Source of the DNA: Microvelia longipes
Taxonomy: Eukaryota; Arthropoda; Insecta; Hemiptera; Veliidae
DNA length: 64,000 nucleotides
Direction: 5' to 3'
NCBI GenBank assembly: GCA_018340805.1
Contig: JACMZG010001911.1
Span: 55,030,888 to 55,094,887, forward strand
This document shows, one piece after another, positions 41,225 through 52,060 of this stretch (its first letter is position 1; each line of letters begins with the position of its first letter). Made by a program: the position numbers and the translations under genes. The notes beneath the pieces are model-generated. The model had not been told where the DNA came from and ran no database searches. It saw nothing but the letters and a program-made list of their open reading frames with translations.

Positions 41225-42301
41225 TTATCTTAATTTATAAGGTTTTAAACGTTTAACATGGATAGGATCTGGTACTAGTTTACCATTTTTTAAAATTTCT
41301 ACTAAGTAGGTAACTTCATTTAATTTATCAAGAATTTTCCAAGGACCAGAGTACTTAAGACAAAACTTTTTAGTTTTATTCAAAGGAAAATTGTGTATTT
41401 CAACTAGTACTAGATCATTAGTTTTAAACTGTTGATGAGAACGATGCTGATCGTACCTCTCCTTCTGTTTGAGTTGAACTTGTTGTAGTATATGAGGCAT
41501 CCTTTCTCTCACAGTGTTGATTATTTTAAGTTTTTCAAAAACGTCTTCATCGGGATTGTTGTCAATGATGTTGACATCATTAATGGTATTAGCATGATAA
41601 CCATGCATCAGATAAAATGGTTCTTGCTTCAATGAGGCTTGTTCGCTAGTATTGTGGACAAAAACAAGGTGAGGCAATAATAAAGGCCAGTTGTTTTGAG
41701 ATTCATTCACATAAGCAGATATGAGTTCACAAATAGTATGATTGAATCTTTCCACCAATCCTTGTGCAGCTGGATTGTATGCTGAACTTGATTTCTGTAA
41801 AATGCCCAAAGCTTGGTTGAGTTGCTTTACTGCACTCGCCATAAAGTGGCTTCCTCGGTCCGAAGAAATAATGCGAGGAGCTCCGAATCTGTTTATACAT
41901 TCTATAATGAAATTTGTAGTTGCTTTGGCGTCTGCATTGCTGACAGCTTTGGCTACTACAAACCTGGTGGTTACACATGTAGCCACAATTACGTACTGCT
42001 TACCGTGAGCCTTTTTTAATGGCCCTAAATAGTCCAAAATTATGTGAGTCCAAGGTTTAGTTGACGGCATGGCAATAGGCTGTAACTTTCCTGGCGGTTT
42101 CCGTTTTGATTTTTTTACGTGCTGACATACGTCACATGATGATACATAGGATTGAATATCATGAGACATATTAGGCCAGTGATATCTTAGTGATATTTTA
42201 GCATATGTTTTAGCTATTCCAAGATGACCTCCTGATGAGAGAGAATTATGATAAGTCTCCAATAATGTTTGTTTCAGAGAATCAGGAACAGCAATTTTCA
42301 A
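41225..42301 (-). CDS. Second gypsy element: integrase
   Basis: 358 codons. Zinc domain His18, His26, Cys56, Cys59; catalytic Asp90, Asp148 (SDRG) and Glu184 (VERFNH), DX35E. C-terminal module SGPWKILDKLNEVTYLVE and a final IHVKRLKPYK. The integrase residues are intact, but the join to RNase H at 42302-42507 is broken by stops. Different subfamily from the 34363 element: the sequences are clearly divergent. Confidence 0.92.
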   Translation of the reverse strand: MKIAVPDSLKQTLLETYHNSLSSGGHLGIAKTYAKISLRYHWPNMSHDIQSYVSSCDVCQHVKKSKRKPPGKLQPIAMPSTKPWTHIILDYLGPLKKAHGKQYVIVATCVTTRFVVAKAVSNADAKATTNFIIECINRFGAPRIISSDRGSHFMASAVKQLNQALGILQKSSSAYNPAAQGLVERFNHTICELISAYVNESQNNWPLLLPHLVFVHNTSEQASLKQEPFYLMHGYHANTINDVNIIDNNPDEDVFEKLKIINTVRERMPHILQQVQLKQKERYDQHRSHQQFKTNDLVLVEIHNFPLNKTKKFCLKYSGPWKILDKLNEVTYLVEILKNGKLVPDPIHVKRLKPYKLR

Positions 42302-42507
42302 TATTTTTCCTTCTCTTGTTAGTGTTTATATTTAATAACATCTTCATCGTCAATTGTATATTGACGTGATCTTCTAACTATTTTTGTATCACTGTATTCT
42401 GGGTCTTTCAACGCTAAGTAAATTCCTTTTAAAAACGAGTCTTTCTTTTGTTCAATAGCCAAATTTATCGGTGTAATAGAATTTAGAACACAAATAGATC
42501 ATCCGAG

Positions 42508-43734
42508 TCAGATATAGTTTTCTTCTGCAGGATATCTCGACAAAGTGTCGACCGGCTTCATGCTGGTTCCTGGCTTGTGCTTTATATCAAAATTATAATC
42601 AACTAACTTCATGGCCAGTTTATTTAGTCTAGAGTTAACATTCTTTATGTTATTATAATATTGGAGACTAATGTGATCGTTGTAAACAATCACATGTTTA
42701 CCAAAAACATATGGTCTCCAGTAGTTTAATGCATAAACTATAGAAAACAGTTCAATTTCTGATGTTGTCCACCTTTGTTGTTGAGGTGAAAGTTTTTTAC
42801 TTAAATAAGCAATTGGATGAAGTTGATTATTTTCATCGTATTGAGCTAGTAATCCTCCTATTCCAATTTTACTCGCGTCCGTTAAAATAACAGTTTGACG
42901 ATCTTCTTTATAGTGTTCCAAGACTGGGGGGTTACTTAATTTTTCTTTAAGTAGTTCAAAAGAAGCTTGTTCTTTTTCACTCCAAAGAAAATCTTTTGGT
43001 TCCTTTTTTGAAAGTTCTATTAATGGATTTGCTAGCTCTGAATAGTTCTGAATGAACCGTCTGTAGTAACTACTTACACCTAAGAAAGATTTAACAGCTT
43101 TGGTTGTAGTAGGCGTAGGAAAATTAGTAATGCAATCTATATTAGTTGTTAACGGTGATATTCCTCTGTCTGAAATAGAATGACCCAGGATATCAATTTT
43201 GTTATAAAAGAAATGACATTTTGCAGATTTTAGTTTAACTCCACTCTCCCGCAGTATTTTTAAAGTTCTCTCTAAGTTTTCTAGAGCCTTAATAAAAGAT
43301 TTTGCATATGAAATTAAATCATCAATATAAATTAAAATTTCTGTGAATAATTGAGAAGCAAAAAGTCTGTTCATAGAACGTTGAAAGCTTGCACTACTGT
43401 TCTTAAATCCTTGCGGTAAAGTACAAAATTCAAATAAGCCTCGGTGACAAATAAAAGCTGTTATATTAGTCTGATCACTCTTGATTGGCTGCTGGTAGAA
43501 AGCTTGGTTTACGTCAAGAAGTGAAAAGAATGAGGCGTCAGAAAGTAAATCTAAAATTGTATCAATCCTTGCCAGAGGATATTTATCGGCTACGACCAAT
43601 TTATTTAATTTTTGATAATTTACTACCATGCGATAACCCTTTTTGTTTGCTTTTGCAACCACAAATGCAGGTGAAGCATATGGGCTTTGCGATGGTTTGA
43701 TGATATTGGCTTTGAGAAGCTTATCTATATTCAT
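42508..43734 (-). CDS. Second gypsy element: reverse transcriptase and RNase H
   Basis: 408 codons. RT motifs: KANIIKPSQSPYASPAFVV, SLLDVNQAFYQ, the YIDDL catalytic box, and SFLGVSSYYRRFIQNY. RNase H: LTDASKIGIGG, TTSEIELFSIVYALNYW, VYNDHISLQYY, and KPVDTLSRYP. The nominal start (Met in MNIDKLLKANII) is inside RT; the upstream end is in another frame. RNase H and RT residues look complete, so decay is moderate. Confidence 0.92.
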   Translation of the reverse strand: MNIDKLLKANIIKPSQSPYASPAFVVAKANKKGYRMVVNYQKLNKLVVADKYPLARIDTILDLLSDASFFSLLDVNQAFYQQPIKSDQTNITAFICHRGLFEFCTLPQGFKNSSASFQRSMNRLFASQLFTEILIYIDDLISYAKSFIKALENLERTLKILRESGVKLKSAKCHFFYNKIDILGHSISDRGISPLTTNIDCITNFPTPTTTKAVKSFLGVSSYYRRFIQNYSELANPLIELSKKEPKDFLWSEKEQASFELLKEKLSNPPVLEHYKEDRQTVILTDASKIGIGGLLAQYDENNQLHPIAYLSKKLSPQQQRWTTSEIELFSIVYALNYWRPYVFGKHVIVYNDHISLQYYNNIKNVNSRLNKLAMKLVDYNFDIKHKPGTSMKPVDTLSRYPAEENYI

Positions 43735-43749
43735 CTAAAGCCTTTCTCT

Positions 43750-44885
43750 CTACTTGACTGAGTCTGTACGGCGGCGAGGAACAGGCTCTTCGGATGTCAA
43801 GTTAATAGTGTAAGGTAGTAATTTGGCTGGTTGGATGTCAAAATCGTTTTCAGCAAAAACATCTAAATATTTAGAAATAAGGTTAACTGCTTTATCATAA
43901 TCTTCTTTGGATAATTTTTTATTTATATCAATAATTTGCCCTGCCTTATCTAACAAATCAGGTTTAGAATTGTCAATAGTTTTAGTCATTTCTATTCTAT
44001 TAACTGATAAACAATTCACAGAGGTAATATTAGCATTAGATATTTTTTCTTGCAGTAGCAGAGTTGCTAGCTGTGTGTTTTTATACAAATACTGAGTAGT
44101 ACTGCCAGTATTAATTACTTTAACTGATTTACAAGCCTCATTAGGGATTTCTTGTTCAGTAATCAAAAGTAAATTCTTTTGTCTAAGTAGGTTTTCATTA
44201 TGAATCAACTCTTTTTCTATTAATTCCTTTGCTACTGGTAGTATTTGAACAGGTATGTCCAAAGATTCTGATGGCTTGATGATGGTGTCTTCAGTTGTGG
44301 TTATAGGATTAAAATATTTATTTGGTAATGAATAATTACAATGGTATTGAAAGTAGATTTTGAACTATTAAGTAAATTACAATCTGATAATTTAAAAGTA
44401 TGGTAACCTTCATTGGTTAATAAATTTACTGATTTTGTCGAAAAATCAATGACAGCTTTATTAGCAAGTAAAAAGTCATTACCTAATATAAGGTGTGAAC
44501 TTAATGACTCTATCACAAACACTCTTTGTTCAAAGTCTACTTTGTTTAAACAAAATTTTATTTTTGTAGAGCCAAGTAAATTTAATGGCTGTTTGTTTGC
44601 AGAAGTAATAACAATGTTTTCACATTTGTTTATATTTAAATCATCAATTAAATCAGAATCTATACATGATATGTTACTTCCCGTGTCCAACAAAATATTT
44701 ACAGATTTATTTTGACACTTGCCTAATAGTTGCAGAGATACTCTGTCTTGATTTTTAAAGAAGGGTTGAGGAAAACAAAAGGATTCTGTTTGAACAGAAT
44801 TTATTTTTAAATTTTCATTAAAACTTGTTTCATTATTATTTTGTTTTGTATCTTGTTTAAGAGTTTCTGTACAACTTTGCAGCAT
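43750..44885 (-). pseudogene. Second gypsy element: protease and pol N-terminus
   Basis: Two frames. At 44301-44885: LLDTGSNISCIDSDLI, the aspartic protease site, with LILGNDFLL downstream. At 43750-44262: the linker to RT, ending in INLTSEEPVPRRR, the conserved lead-in to gypsy RT. Frame changes separate the two frames and separate both from RT. Confidence 0.85.
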
Positions 44886-44947
44886 ATTTACAGGATTATT
44901 GCTATTTTTATTAGTTAAGGAGAGAGCAGACCTGTTTCCCGCCTCTC

Positions 44948-45125
44948 CTACTCGGCGTTTTTTGACTTTTTACAATCAGACGTATAATGTGTATTTGCCT
45001 TACAATTTAAGCAAACAGGCTTATTTTTATAACAATTATTAGTTGTATGGTTTGTTAACAAACATATTTTACATTTATTTGGTTTTAGCGAATTTTCATT
45101 ATGAAAATGACGCTTATGAGGTTGT
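44948..45125 (-). pseudogene. Second gypsy element: gag nucleocapsid
   Basis: Two CCHC knuckles, CKICLLTNHTTNNC and CLNCKANTHYTSDC, then a lysine-rich end. The open frame continues to 45334, but beyond about 45125 it is translated family B repeat (Tyr-Ile runs), not gag. Confidence 0.85.
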
Positions 45126-45229
45126 TCGGATGACGGAAGTTGAGGGTGGGAGTGAGCGGAATCGGTTCCTATTGACTTCCTGATACAAAAATATATGTCC
45201 GAAAAAAGTTTATATATATATGTATATAT

Positions 45230-45262
<33 letters not shown>

Positions 45263-46590
45263 AGAGTTTCTACCCTTTCGTATGGCGAAACGATAACTTT
45301 CGAAGGCGTTCTCAATTGAAACGAAACTTTGCAAATCGCGAGAATGTCGAGGAGGTTACGAGGCCTATTGTTTTATAAAAACATTATGACGTCATCAACC
45401 AAAGTTTATGACGTCATGAAAAAAAATTTTTTTGAAAACTTGAAATGGCTTTTAAAACAAGGTATCTCGATTAAAGTAGACGGCTAGCTGAGTCGATTAA
45501 AGACCGATTTCAGCTCAATCGAACCATCACAAATGGCGCAACGGTATATTAATATATATATAATCTCTTTATATATGTATACGTCTAGGTCAAAGACTCG
45601 TACGATATCTGTGGGTTCAGGTAGTGTTAGAGGGTGGTGATATATATAAAGAGGGGCCTCTATCTCTTGCTCCATCCTGGTAAGCCTACTGTCCCAGAGA
45701 GGACAGGACAAAAATGGCTTCCACTAAACCACGCCGAGCCAGCAGGCCGTAAAGGCGAAGAACCTCGAAGTATCTTTATATGGTCGAAGTCATTCTAAAA
45801 CGATTGCGACCGGTTCAGCTCAGTCAGGCAATCTTAAGTGACGGAAACGGCATTTTTATTTAAAAACTAAAATCATGAATATATTTTTGTTTATAATTTG
45901 TCGGCGGCGCCGTTAGGTTTATTTTTATCTAGATTTTTTTTTTGTAATGTTTTTGTTTTGGACAACACTGTCAGGAAAGAATTATGTTTGACGTATTTTA
46001 TTCTAGTTTTTCGATTCGTTTCAAGATTTATTAGTTTGGACGGTAAAATATTCTTTTACCGGGTTCTAACCCAGGGTTTCAAATGGGGTTTTTTTCGGGT
46101 TCTTGTTCGATTATTGTTCGCGAAAACGGGACGTTTTTATGTTACAAGTTGTTCCTTCTTTCGTATCGATACTTATACCAATAAAACTTGTGAAAGTTAA
46201 AGCTGTCTGACTTTAAATTTGTGTAGCTAGAATGAATTCCGTGACGATTGTTGCGCGATTGCCGGCACAATAATGCTTTCTTAATTTTAATATTATAGCA
46301 TACTATTAATAATAGAGTATGAATAAATTCTCAATTAGCAAATCAAATTTGTGAGAAAGCCTCTCAGGCCCGCGAAGCGGGCCTGTGTGGAAAGGCTGTG
46401 AAAATTCGCTAGATACATGGCAAAATGCCATGTAACAAGAACAACATAATACAAACCAACAACAAGTGGCCGCAAAGCGGCCACAGGGAGGCCCCCGGGC
46501 GGAAGCGGCCCGGTGGGCCGACGCCGTGGAGCGACGAGGCGCGAAGCGCCGAGGCCGCGTAGCGGCTACGGGCCGAAGGCCGTATTTTAT
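45115..46590 (-). mobile_element. 1.45-kb insertion within gypsy gag
   Basis: Gag sequence resumes on the far side (46590-46934), so this block is an insertion. At its left edge lies family B (CATCCGAACAACCTCA end, minus strand). It also has TA/TG microsatellite patches (45215-45265, 45545-45575), a TGACGTCAT-rich patch at 45385-45415, and the GC hairpin array at its right edge. No transposase is seen; it is non-autonomous. No clear target duplication. It may be one element or several nested ones. Confidence 0.55.
46367..46583. repeat. Array of GC-rich hairpins with 3-base loops
   Basis: Perfect or near-perfect stems: 46367-46383 (GGCCCGC-GAA-GCGGGCC), 46416-46432 (CATGGCA-AAA-TGCCATG), 46466-46484 (GTGGCCGC-AAA-GCGGCCAC), 46538-46550 (GGCGC-GAA-GCGCC), 46554-46566 (GCCGC-GTA-GCGGC), 46568-46583 (ACGGGCC-GAA-GGCCGT, one bulge). 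Another imperfect one lies around 46495-46512. The GC content is far above the surroundings. Confidence 0.85.
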
Positions 46591-46934
46591 TATTATACTG
46601 TTTGCTTGTACCTTGATCACTTGGTTTACGATAATTACGATTATTGTAATTTCTATATTGAGGACGATAATTTATTCCTCTGTCCTCACTTTTTGTTTGT
46701 TGACAAACAAGTTTATTACAGCTTCAGTCAGAGAACTAATTTGTTCTTGTAAAGAGTTTACAGGTTGTTGTATTGGAGCCGTAACAAGAGTTGTTGGAGT
46801 GCTAGGAACAACAACTGGTTCTATATTTTTTGCCTTGTAGTTAAATCATTTCAGCCTGCTCAAAGTGATCTATATTTTCTTTTAATTTAGTTAACGTAGT
46901 GTTATCAAACATTAATATTTTTTCAATAAGCATT
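46591..46934 (-). pseudogene. Second gypsy element: gag N-terminal part
   Basis: Pieces in different frames. From 46934 a short frame begins MLIEKILMFDNTTLTKLKEN and stops near 46835. Further on, VVVPSTPTTLVTAPIQQP and LQEQISSLTEAVINL can be read, and then RPQYRNYNNRNYRKPSDQ, a polar, gag-like composition. No intact frame. The non-LTR element inserted about 30 bases upstream of this start. Confidence 0.55.
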
Positions 46935-46978
46935 ATAATTTAAACCTTTCATAATNACCAACAATTTAATAAGATAAT

Positions 46979-48024
46979 CCTCCTGGGCATGAGGTTAAAC
47001 TGCATCCACTGGTCCCTGCATTATGCAGGGTACCGGACTGGTCAGAGCAAGTGCTACGGTGCTTGACGGAAGAGAAGCGTTCCCGGCCCACTCTAGCTAA
47101 TCCCGTGTCTGTTTGGCTCTATGACACAGCCGATCGTGCTTAAGGTCCGTATGCCCGGCAGACATGGGTAAACCTATAGGGAGCGCCTATTAGGAAGTCA
47201 GGCGCCTATTTGCGTCTGGCGGACTGAGTGGCGTGTCAGGGGGTGGCGTCCCTGAAGGTTGACCTCGCAAGAGTCCTCTACAAGGTAGAGTCTTATTTTC
47301 TTTCTCTTTCTAGCTATCTCCTTATCTCTAACTTTCCTTCACCAGTCCCTTGCCTTCCCTACTTTCTCACCTTTCCTTCTCTCTCACCTTTATTTTATTT
47401 TTTTCTCTCGTTTTACTTCATGCTGTCTACCTTTTATTTTCTTCACTATTTTGTTTTAGTATTAATTTTCTTTATTTTACTATTTTATGTTCATTTATTT
47501 TATTTATTTATTTTTTATTTTGAGACTTTTTCCTAAGAGGTGCCGATCGTCGTGCGTCCTCTACCAGGTAGAGTTGGGTTTCTTCCCAAAAGAGGTGCCT
47601 AGTGCGTCCTCTAACGGGTTGAATCTTATAACTTTTTCCTAAAAGAGGTGCGATCCCGGGCTGCTGGTCACCGTCGTTTGGTATGTCGTGGAGGGTTTAG
47701 TCGCCCCTCCTGCTGTGTGCCTAGCACTGCCATACCAAAGCGTCGGATGCCTGGTAGAAGGGGGGCCTGTTGCGTTGCGTTAATTCTCGCTTCGGGTCAC
47801 TGTCCAGTGGGTCAGTCGTGGCTAGGACTGTCGGAGGTCCTAGTGCTCCGTGTGACTCCTACCGTCCGCCTTGGCTCACCCGCGGGTAGGCTCACAGTAT
47901 GAGGAGAGGCCTGGTCAGTACTCCAGGGGGGCTGGTCAGTCAACTATCCAGCCTCTGGCCGACAATCCTCTCTCCTCTCTGGTCACACCTCGGCTGATTT
48001 CCCCCTTCACCTTAAGAAAATCCT
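46979..48024 (+). other. 5' UTR of the I-type element
   Basis: About 1.05 kb, GC-richer than the flanks, with a pyrimidine-rich stretch (47290-47540). A motif GTCCTCTACAAGGTAGAGT (stem CTCTAC/GTAGAG) followed by TTCCTAAGAGGTGC recurs in degenerate form at about 47270, 47558 and 47605. Non-LTR elements carry an internal promoter here; I cannot place its elements. Confidence 0.6.
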
Positions 48025-49584
48025 ATGGCTTTAACCAAAACCATAAATGACTCGTTGTGTAGAAACGGTAGAGATGGAGGAGATAAATTTATTAAATATT
48101 GGACTGTGAAAAGGAGCGATGGGGGTAGTTTTGCTAATGTTTCCCCTGTCGCACTGAACCGTTCCATTATTTTGATGTTAGGTGGTGAGGCTGAGAGCGT
48201 CTCAAAGGCTGGCTCCGGCACCCTTGTTTTTGGGGTTGCCTCGAAGAGCCAAGCGGAGAAGCTTGCAGAAGTGAAAGTTAGCTGGAATCAGCGTCAGTGT
48301 GGAAATCAATGAGAGATTAAGCAGTTCTAAAGGAGTCATCTTTTGTAGGGACCTTATGAACTGTAGCATTGAAGAATTGGAGGAAGAGCTTTCGCCGCAG
48401 GGTGTAATAAAGGTGGAACAGGTGACCCGTCGGACCTCTAGAGGTAACTCTGAGAAGACGGCCACCTATTTCCTAACCTTTAAATTCGAAGTTCCCCCCG
48501 AAAAAGTGAAAGTCGCCTTTTACAAAGCCCTAAGTGTCCGGCGATATATCCCGGCACCACTTAGGTGCTTTAAATGTTTTAAATTCGGGCACGTTAGTAT
48601 TAAGTGCCCGAGCCAACAAATGTGCACCTGCGGCGAATTAGTCCACACTGACGAATGCAAGCCTCCGTTTGCATGCGCCAACTGTGGCGGGGACCATTCA
48701 TCTAGATCTCCGGCATGTCCCGAGTTCATAATTGAAAAAGAAATTCAAAGATACAAGACTATCCATAGACTCAGACATCCGGAGGCTAAACGTATTGTAA
48801 GAAGCTCAGGATACGCCATGCCTGCTATTAGTTATGCTAATAAAGCGGCTGGCCCCAAGAAACCTGGCCCGCCCAGAACCAGCCTCGCCAAGTGCAGAAT
48901 GGTGCTAACAATCAGCAAACTAACGCTAATAGCAATGTTCAGATCAATGGCACCTCCTCTGCACAAGCGGTGGGAGATAAAAAAGCTGAAGCCTTGAGCA
49001 AGAGTCAGCGAAAAAATCAAAACGAGAAAAGAAGAAAACAGCGAATGGAAGAGGAAAAAAAGAGAGATGAAGAACAAAAAAGACTAATGGAAAAGCAAAA
49101 ACGAGAAGAACAAAGAAGAAAAGCGGAAGAAGAACGGAAAAAGAAAGAAAACCAACAGGAAAAGAAAGAAAAAGAAAAAATGTCAGAAGACGAACTTACG
49201 GCTTCAGCTAGTGAAGATGAGGGGAAGAGAAACAGAAACGGAAGAAATAGGAGGAATAAGCGTCCGGCTACTCCCCTACCCCTCCACCTCAAAAAATTGC
49301 TGCTAATGCAGCTGGGGATAGCACGACTCCAACACCCGTCAGTGCTACCCTCTCCCTCATCTAGTTCCACCAAAAGAGAGTGTGGAACTAACACTCCCAC
49401 CGCTGCTCCTCCGTCTGATAAACCGAGGACTCGGCGGACCCAAAAAGAGGAAGAATCTCCAAGTGAGCCCAGTAATCTACAAGAGGCCATTGGAGAAATT
49501 AATAGTGAAGACGATACCGGGTTTGAAGAGGTTAAAAAGAAGAAGGGCTGGCCTAAGGGCAGGCCCAGAAAAAATACGCTGTAA
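48025..49584 (+). pseudogene. I-type element ORF1 (gag-like, zinc knuckles), frameshifted
   Basis: Three overlapping frames: 48025-48312, 48299-48997, 48892-49584. The middle frame has three cysteine knuckles: CFKCFKFGHVSIKC, CTCGELVHTDEC, CANCGGDHSSRSPAC. The last frame encodes a long charged Glu/Lys/Arg coiled-coil stretch (about residues 40-110) and ends in GWPKGRPRKNTL. ORF1 proteins package element RNA. Its TAA overlaps the ORF2 ATG as TAATG at 49582-49586. The two frame changes are probably mutations or indel errors. Confidence 0.88.
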
Positions 49585-51011
49585 TGCCACTGGACAATAA
49601 AGATACTATTGTCCAGTGGAATATGCAAGGTCTCCGAAGTCACTACGCGGAGCTGCGGCGACTCCTGCTGGACAGGACGCCGTTTGCTCTCGCGATTCAG
49701 GAGACCAAGTTAGCACCAGCGCAGGTTTTTAACCTCACAGGTTTCCAGATTTTTAGAAAAGATACAGTTATAGCTGAACGTGGACGTGCGCACGGCGGGG
49801 TCGCTCTTTTAATTAAAGATAACATCCCGGCTGCACAGGTCCAACTAACCACACAACTACAGGCAGTGGCGGTAACAGTCAAAGCACCGTTCACTGCCAC
49901 CCTGTGTAGCCTGTATCTCCCAGATGGTCAGTGGACGGAACAACAGCTAGAGAACCTTATTCAACAGCTGCCGTCTCCTGTCATCCTAATGGGAGATTTT
50001 AATGCACATAATCCCTGGTGGGGCTCTGTGAGACTGTCCCCTCCAGGACAAAGAGTTGAAGACGTGATTAATCGAAGCGATCTTGTCCTTCTAAACGATG
50101 GAAGTGCGACACACGTAACACTGAGCACAGGAACAACAGCTCCCATAGATCTAACGTTCAGCTCACCTGCGCTGGCGGTCGCTCTGGACTGGAATGTTTG
50201 TGAAGATCTCCACCAGAGTGACCATTTCCCGGTATTCATAACCGCTGAGTCCTCCGCTGAGCCAACTGTTCCAAGAGAGACTTGGGACCTTGGTAATGCA
50301 GACTGGGATGGTTTTAGGGCGAGTTTCAACCCCCCAGTACTCACTGGCGACGTGGAATCAGACGTCAATCTCTTAACAGAGGGCCATAGGTCGCGCCGCC
50401 AGTGCCGCCGTTCCACGCAGGACAATAGGTGGTCCACGTCAAAAGCGCGCACCGTACCCTGGTGGAACGAAGACTGCCGACGGGCGAATAAAGCCAAAAA
50501 GAAAGCTTGGAATAAATTTAATCGACAGCCTATGCAACGGCACTTCATAGAATTTAAGAGAAGAAGAGCAATTGAGCGTAGAACCATCAGGAGAGCCAAG
50601 AAGAAATCCTGGATGGACTACGTCTCGTCGTTAACAGAAGACACCAATGCAAAAGAAATTTGGAATAAGGTGAAGGCTGTCGCTGGCAAGCACCGCCCGT
50701 CATCGAACCCCATCCTTGTGGTCGATGGCCAGGTACACACCAGCGCAGCAGAGGTAGCTAACGTCTTAGCAAAACACTTCAAAGCTGCCTCTGCTACAGC
50801 AGGCTTCTCAGAAGAATTTCAGCAAAGGAAAAGAGAAGCAGAGAGAGAAGTAATAGTGCCAGATCTCAGTCTGAATCAGGGAGTGGATTCCCATCTAACA
50901 CAAGAAGAGTTAGACAGGGCCCTCTCCCGGACTAAAGACACCTCCCCTGGAAAGGATGGTATACCATATGCCTTTATCAAGAACCTTCCAGAGAGGGGTA
51001 AAAAGATATAA
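49584..51011 (+). CDS. I-type element ORF2: AP-like endonuclease and start of RT
   Basis: 475 codons from the ATG in TAATG. The endonuclease nicks the target DNA for target-primed reverse transcription. Catalytic residues: Asn13 (QWNMQG), Glu40 (QETKL), Asp138 and Asn140 (MGDFNAH), Asp189 (PIDLTFS), Asp213/His214 (QSDHFPV), all present. RT starts near residue 440 (ALSRTKDTSPGKDGIPYAFI). The frame is then lost at about 51000. Confidence 0.92.
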   Translation: MPLDNKDTIVQWNMQGLRSHYAELRRLLLDRTPFALAIQETKLAPAQVFNLTGFQIFRKDTVIAERGRAHGGVALLIKDNIPAAQVQLTTQLQAVAVTVKAPFTATLCSLYLPDGQWTEQQLENLIQQLPSPVILMGDFNAHNPWWGSVRLSPPGQRVEDVINRSDLVLLNDGSATHVTLSTGTTAPIDLTFSSPALAVALDWNVCEDLHQSDHFPVFITAESSAEPTVPRETWDLGNADWDGFRASFNPPVLTGDVESDVNLLTEGHRSRRQCRRSTQDNRWSTSKARTVPWWNEDCRRANKAKKKAWNKFNRQPMQRHFIEFKRRRAIERRTIRRAKKKSWMDYVSSLTEDTNAKEIWNKVKAVAGKHRPSSNPILVVDGQVHTSAAEVANVLAKHFKAASATAGFSEEFQQRKREAEREVIVPDLSLNQGVDSHLTQEELDRALSRTKDTSPGKDGIPYAFIKNLPERGKKI

Positions 51012-52060
51012 CTTGACATTTATAATTAGATCTGGACTACTGGTGTATCCTTCGAGCTGGAGGGAAGCAGTTGTCATACCGCTTCCCAAGGAAGGCAAAG
51101 ATAAGTCATCACCAAATGGCTATCGACCGATCTCTCTGACATGTTGTCTAGGGAAAGTTATGGAGTCGATGGTGAATTTCAGGATTAATTACTATCTAGA
51201 GAAGAATGACCTCTTAGCTCCAAGCCAGGCAGGATATCGTAGAAGGTTTTCAACCACCGACCAGCTAGCTCTCCTGGAGAAATATATCCAGGATGCCTTT
51301 CTTAACAGGCAGCATGTGGTCGGTGTGTTCTTCGATCTTGAAAAAGCATTCGATACTGCCTGGAAGTATCAATAATCAAGAAACTCTACGACTGGGGGCT
51401 AAGAGGAAAGCTTTTAGCTTTTATCATCGGCTTCCTAGACAGCAGAGCATTCAGGGTCAATAGGCTCCATTCTATCTGACCTTGAAGAGCAAGAGAACGG
51501 AACGCCACAAGGATCCGTTCTCAGTGCGACCCTGTTCTCGGTCTCTGCGAACGATCTTGCAAGTGATCTCCCGCCAGGCGTCAAGGCGTCACAGTATTCA
51601 GACGACCTTGGCATATTCTTCGCAGGGACCAGAGATCAGGACATCAGAGGTTCTGCAAGCGGCGATAGATTCAATTTCTGAAAGAGCGGCGAGAGTTGGT
51701 TTTAAATTCTCGCCGACGAAGACTGTATGTGTTCACTTCTGCCGCTTGCGGAAGGAACACGCTGCTCCAGAGCTGTTCCTAAACGGGGTTCGACTGCAGT
51801 ATCAAGAGACAACTCGCTTCCTCGGTCTGATATTTGATGCTAAGCTTAGATGGAGGCATCATATATCAGAGCTTGTGCAGCGCTGCAAGAGAGATGTGAA
51901 TGTTATCAAGGTCCTTGCCCATCTTAGATGGGGGGCGGACCGCACGACATTAGTCAGGATCTTTGTGCATTGGTTCGCCCCAAGATGGATTACGGCAGCT
52001 CCGTGTATGGATCGGCGAGGAAGTCGTGGCTACTGCCTCTGGACAGAGTTTTTCAGCTAG
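50956..52060 (+). pseudogene. I-type element ORF2: reverse transcriptase, frameshifted
   Basis: RT motifs spread over three frames. 50956-51375: SWREAVVIPLPKEGKD, NGYRPISLTCCLGKVMES, FFDLEKAFDTAWKY. About 51490-51640: GTPQGSVLSATLFSV and the catalytic box SQYSDDLGIFFAG (SDD in place of the usual ADD). 51650-51950: GFKFSPTKTVCVHFCR and TTRFLGLIFDAKLRW. Order is correct for non-LTR RT. Confidence 0.9.

Noticed and set aside
46306..46840. ORFs with Ala/Arg/Pro-rich composition
   Set aside because: They translate the GC hairpin array and cross into gag remnants; no domain.
49017..49643. 208-codon minus ORF rich in Ser/Phe/Leu
   Set aside because: Antisense of the charged coiled-coil of ORF1.
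49961..50599. 212-codon minus ORF
   Set aside because: Shadow of the endonuclease coding strand.
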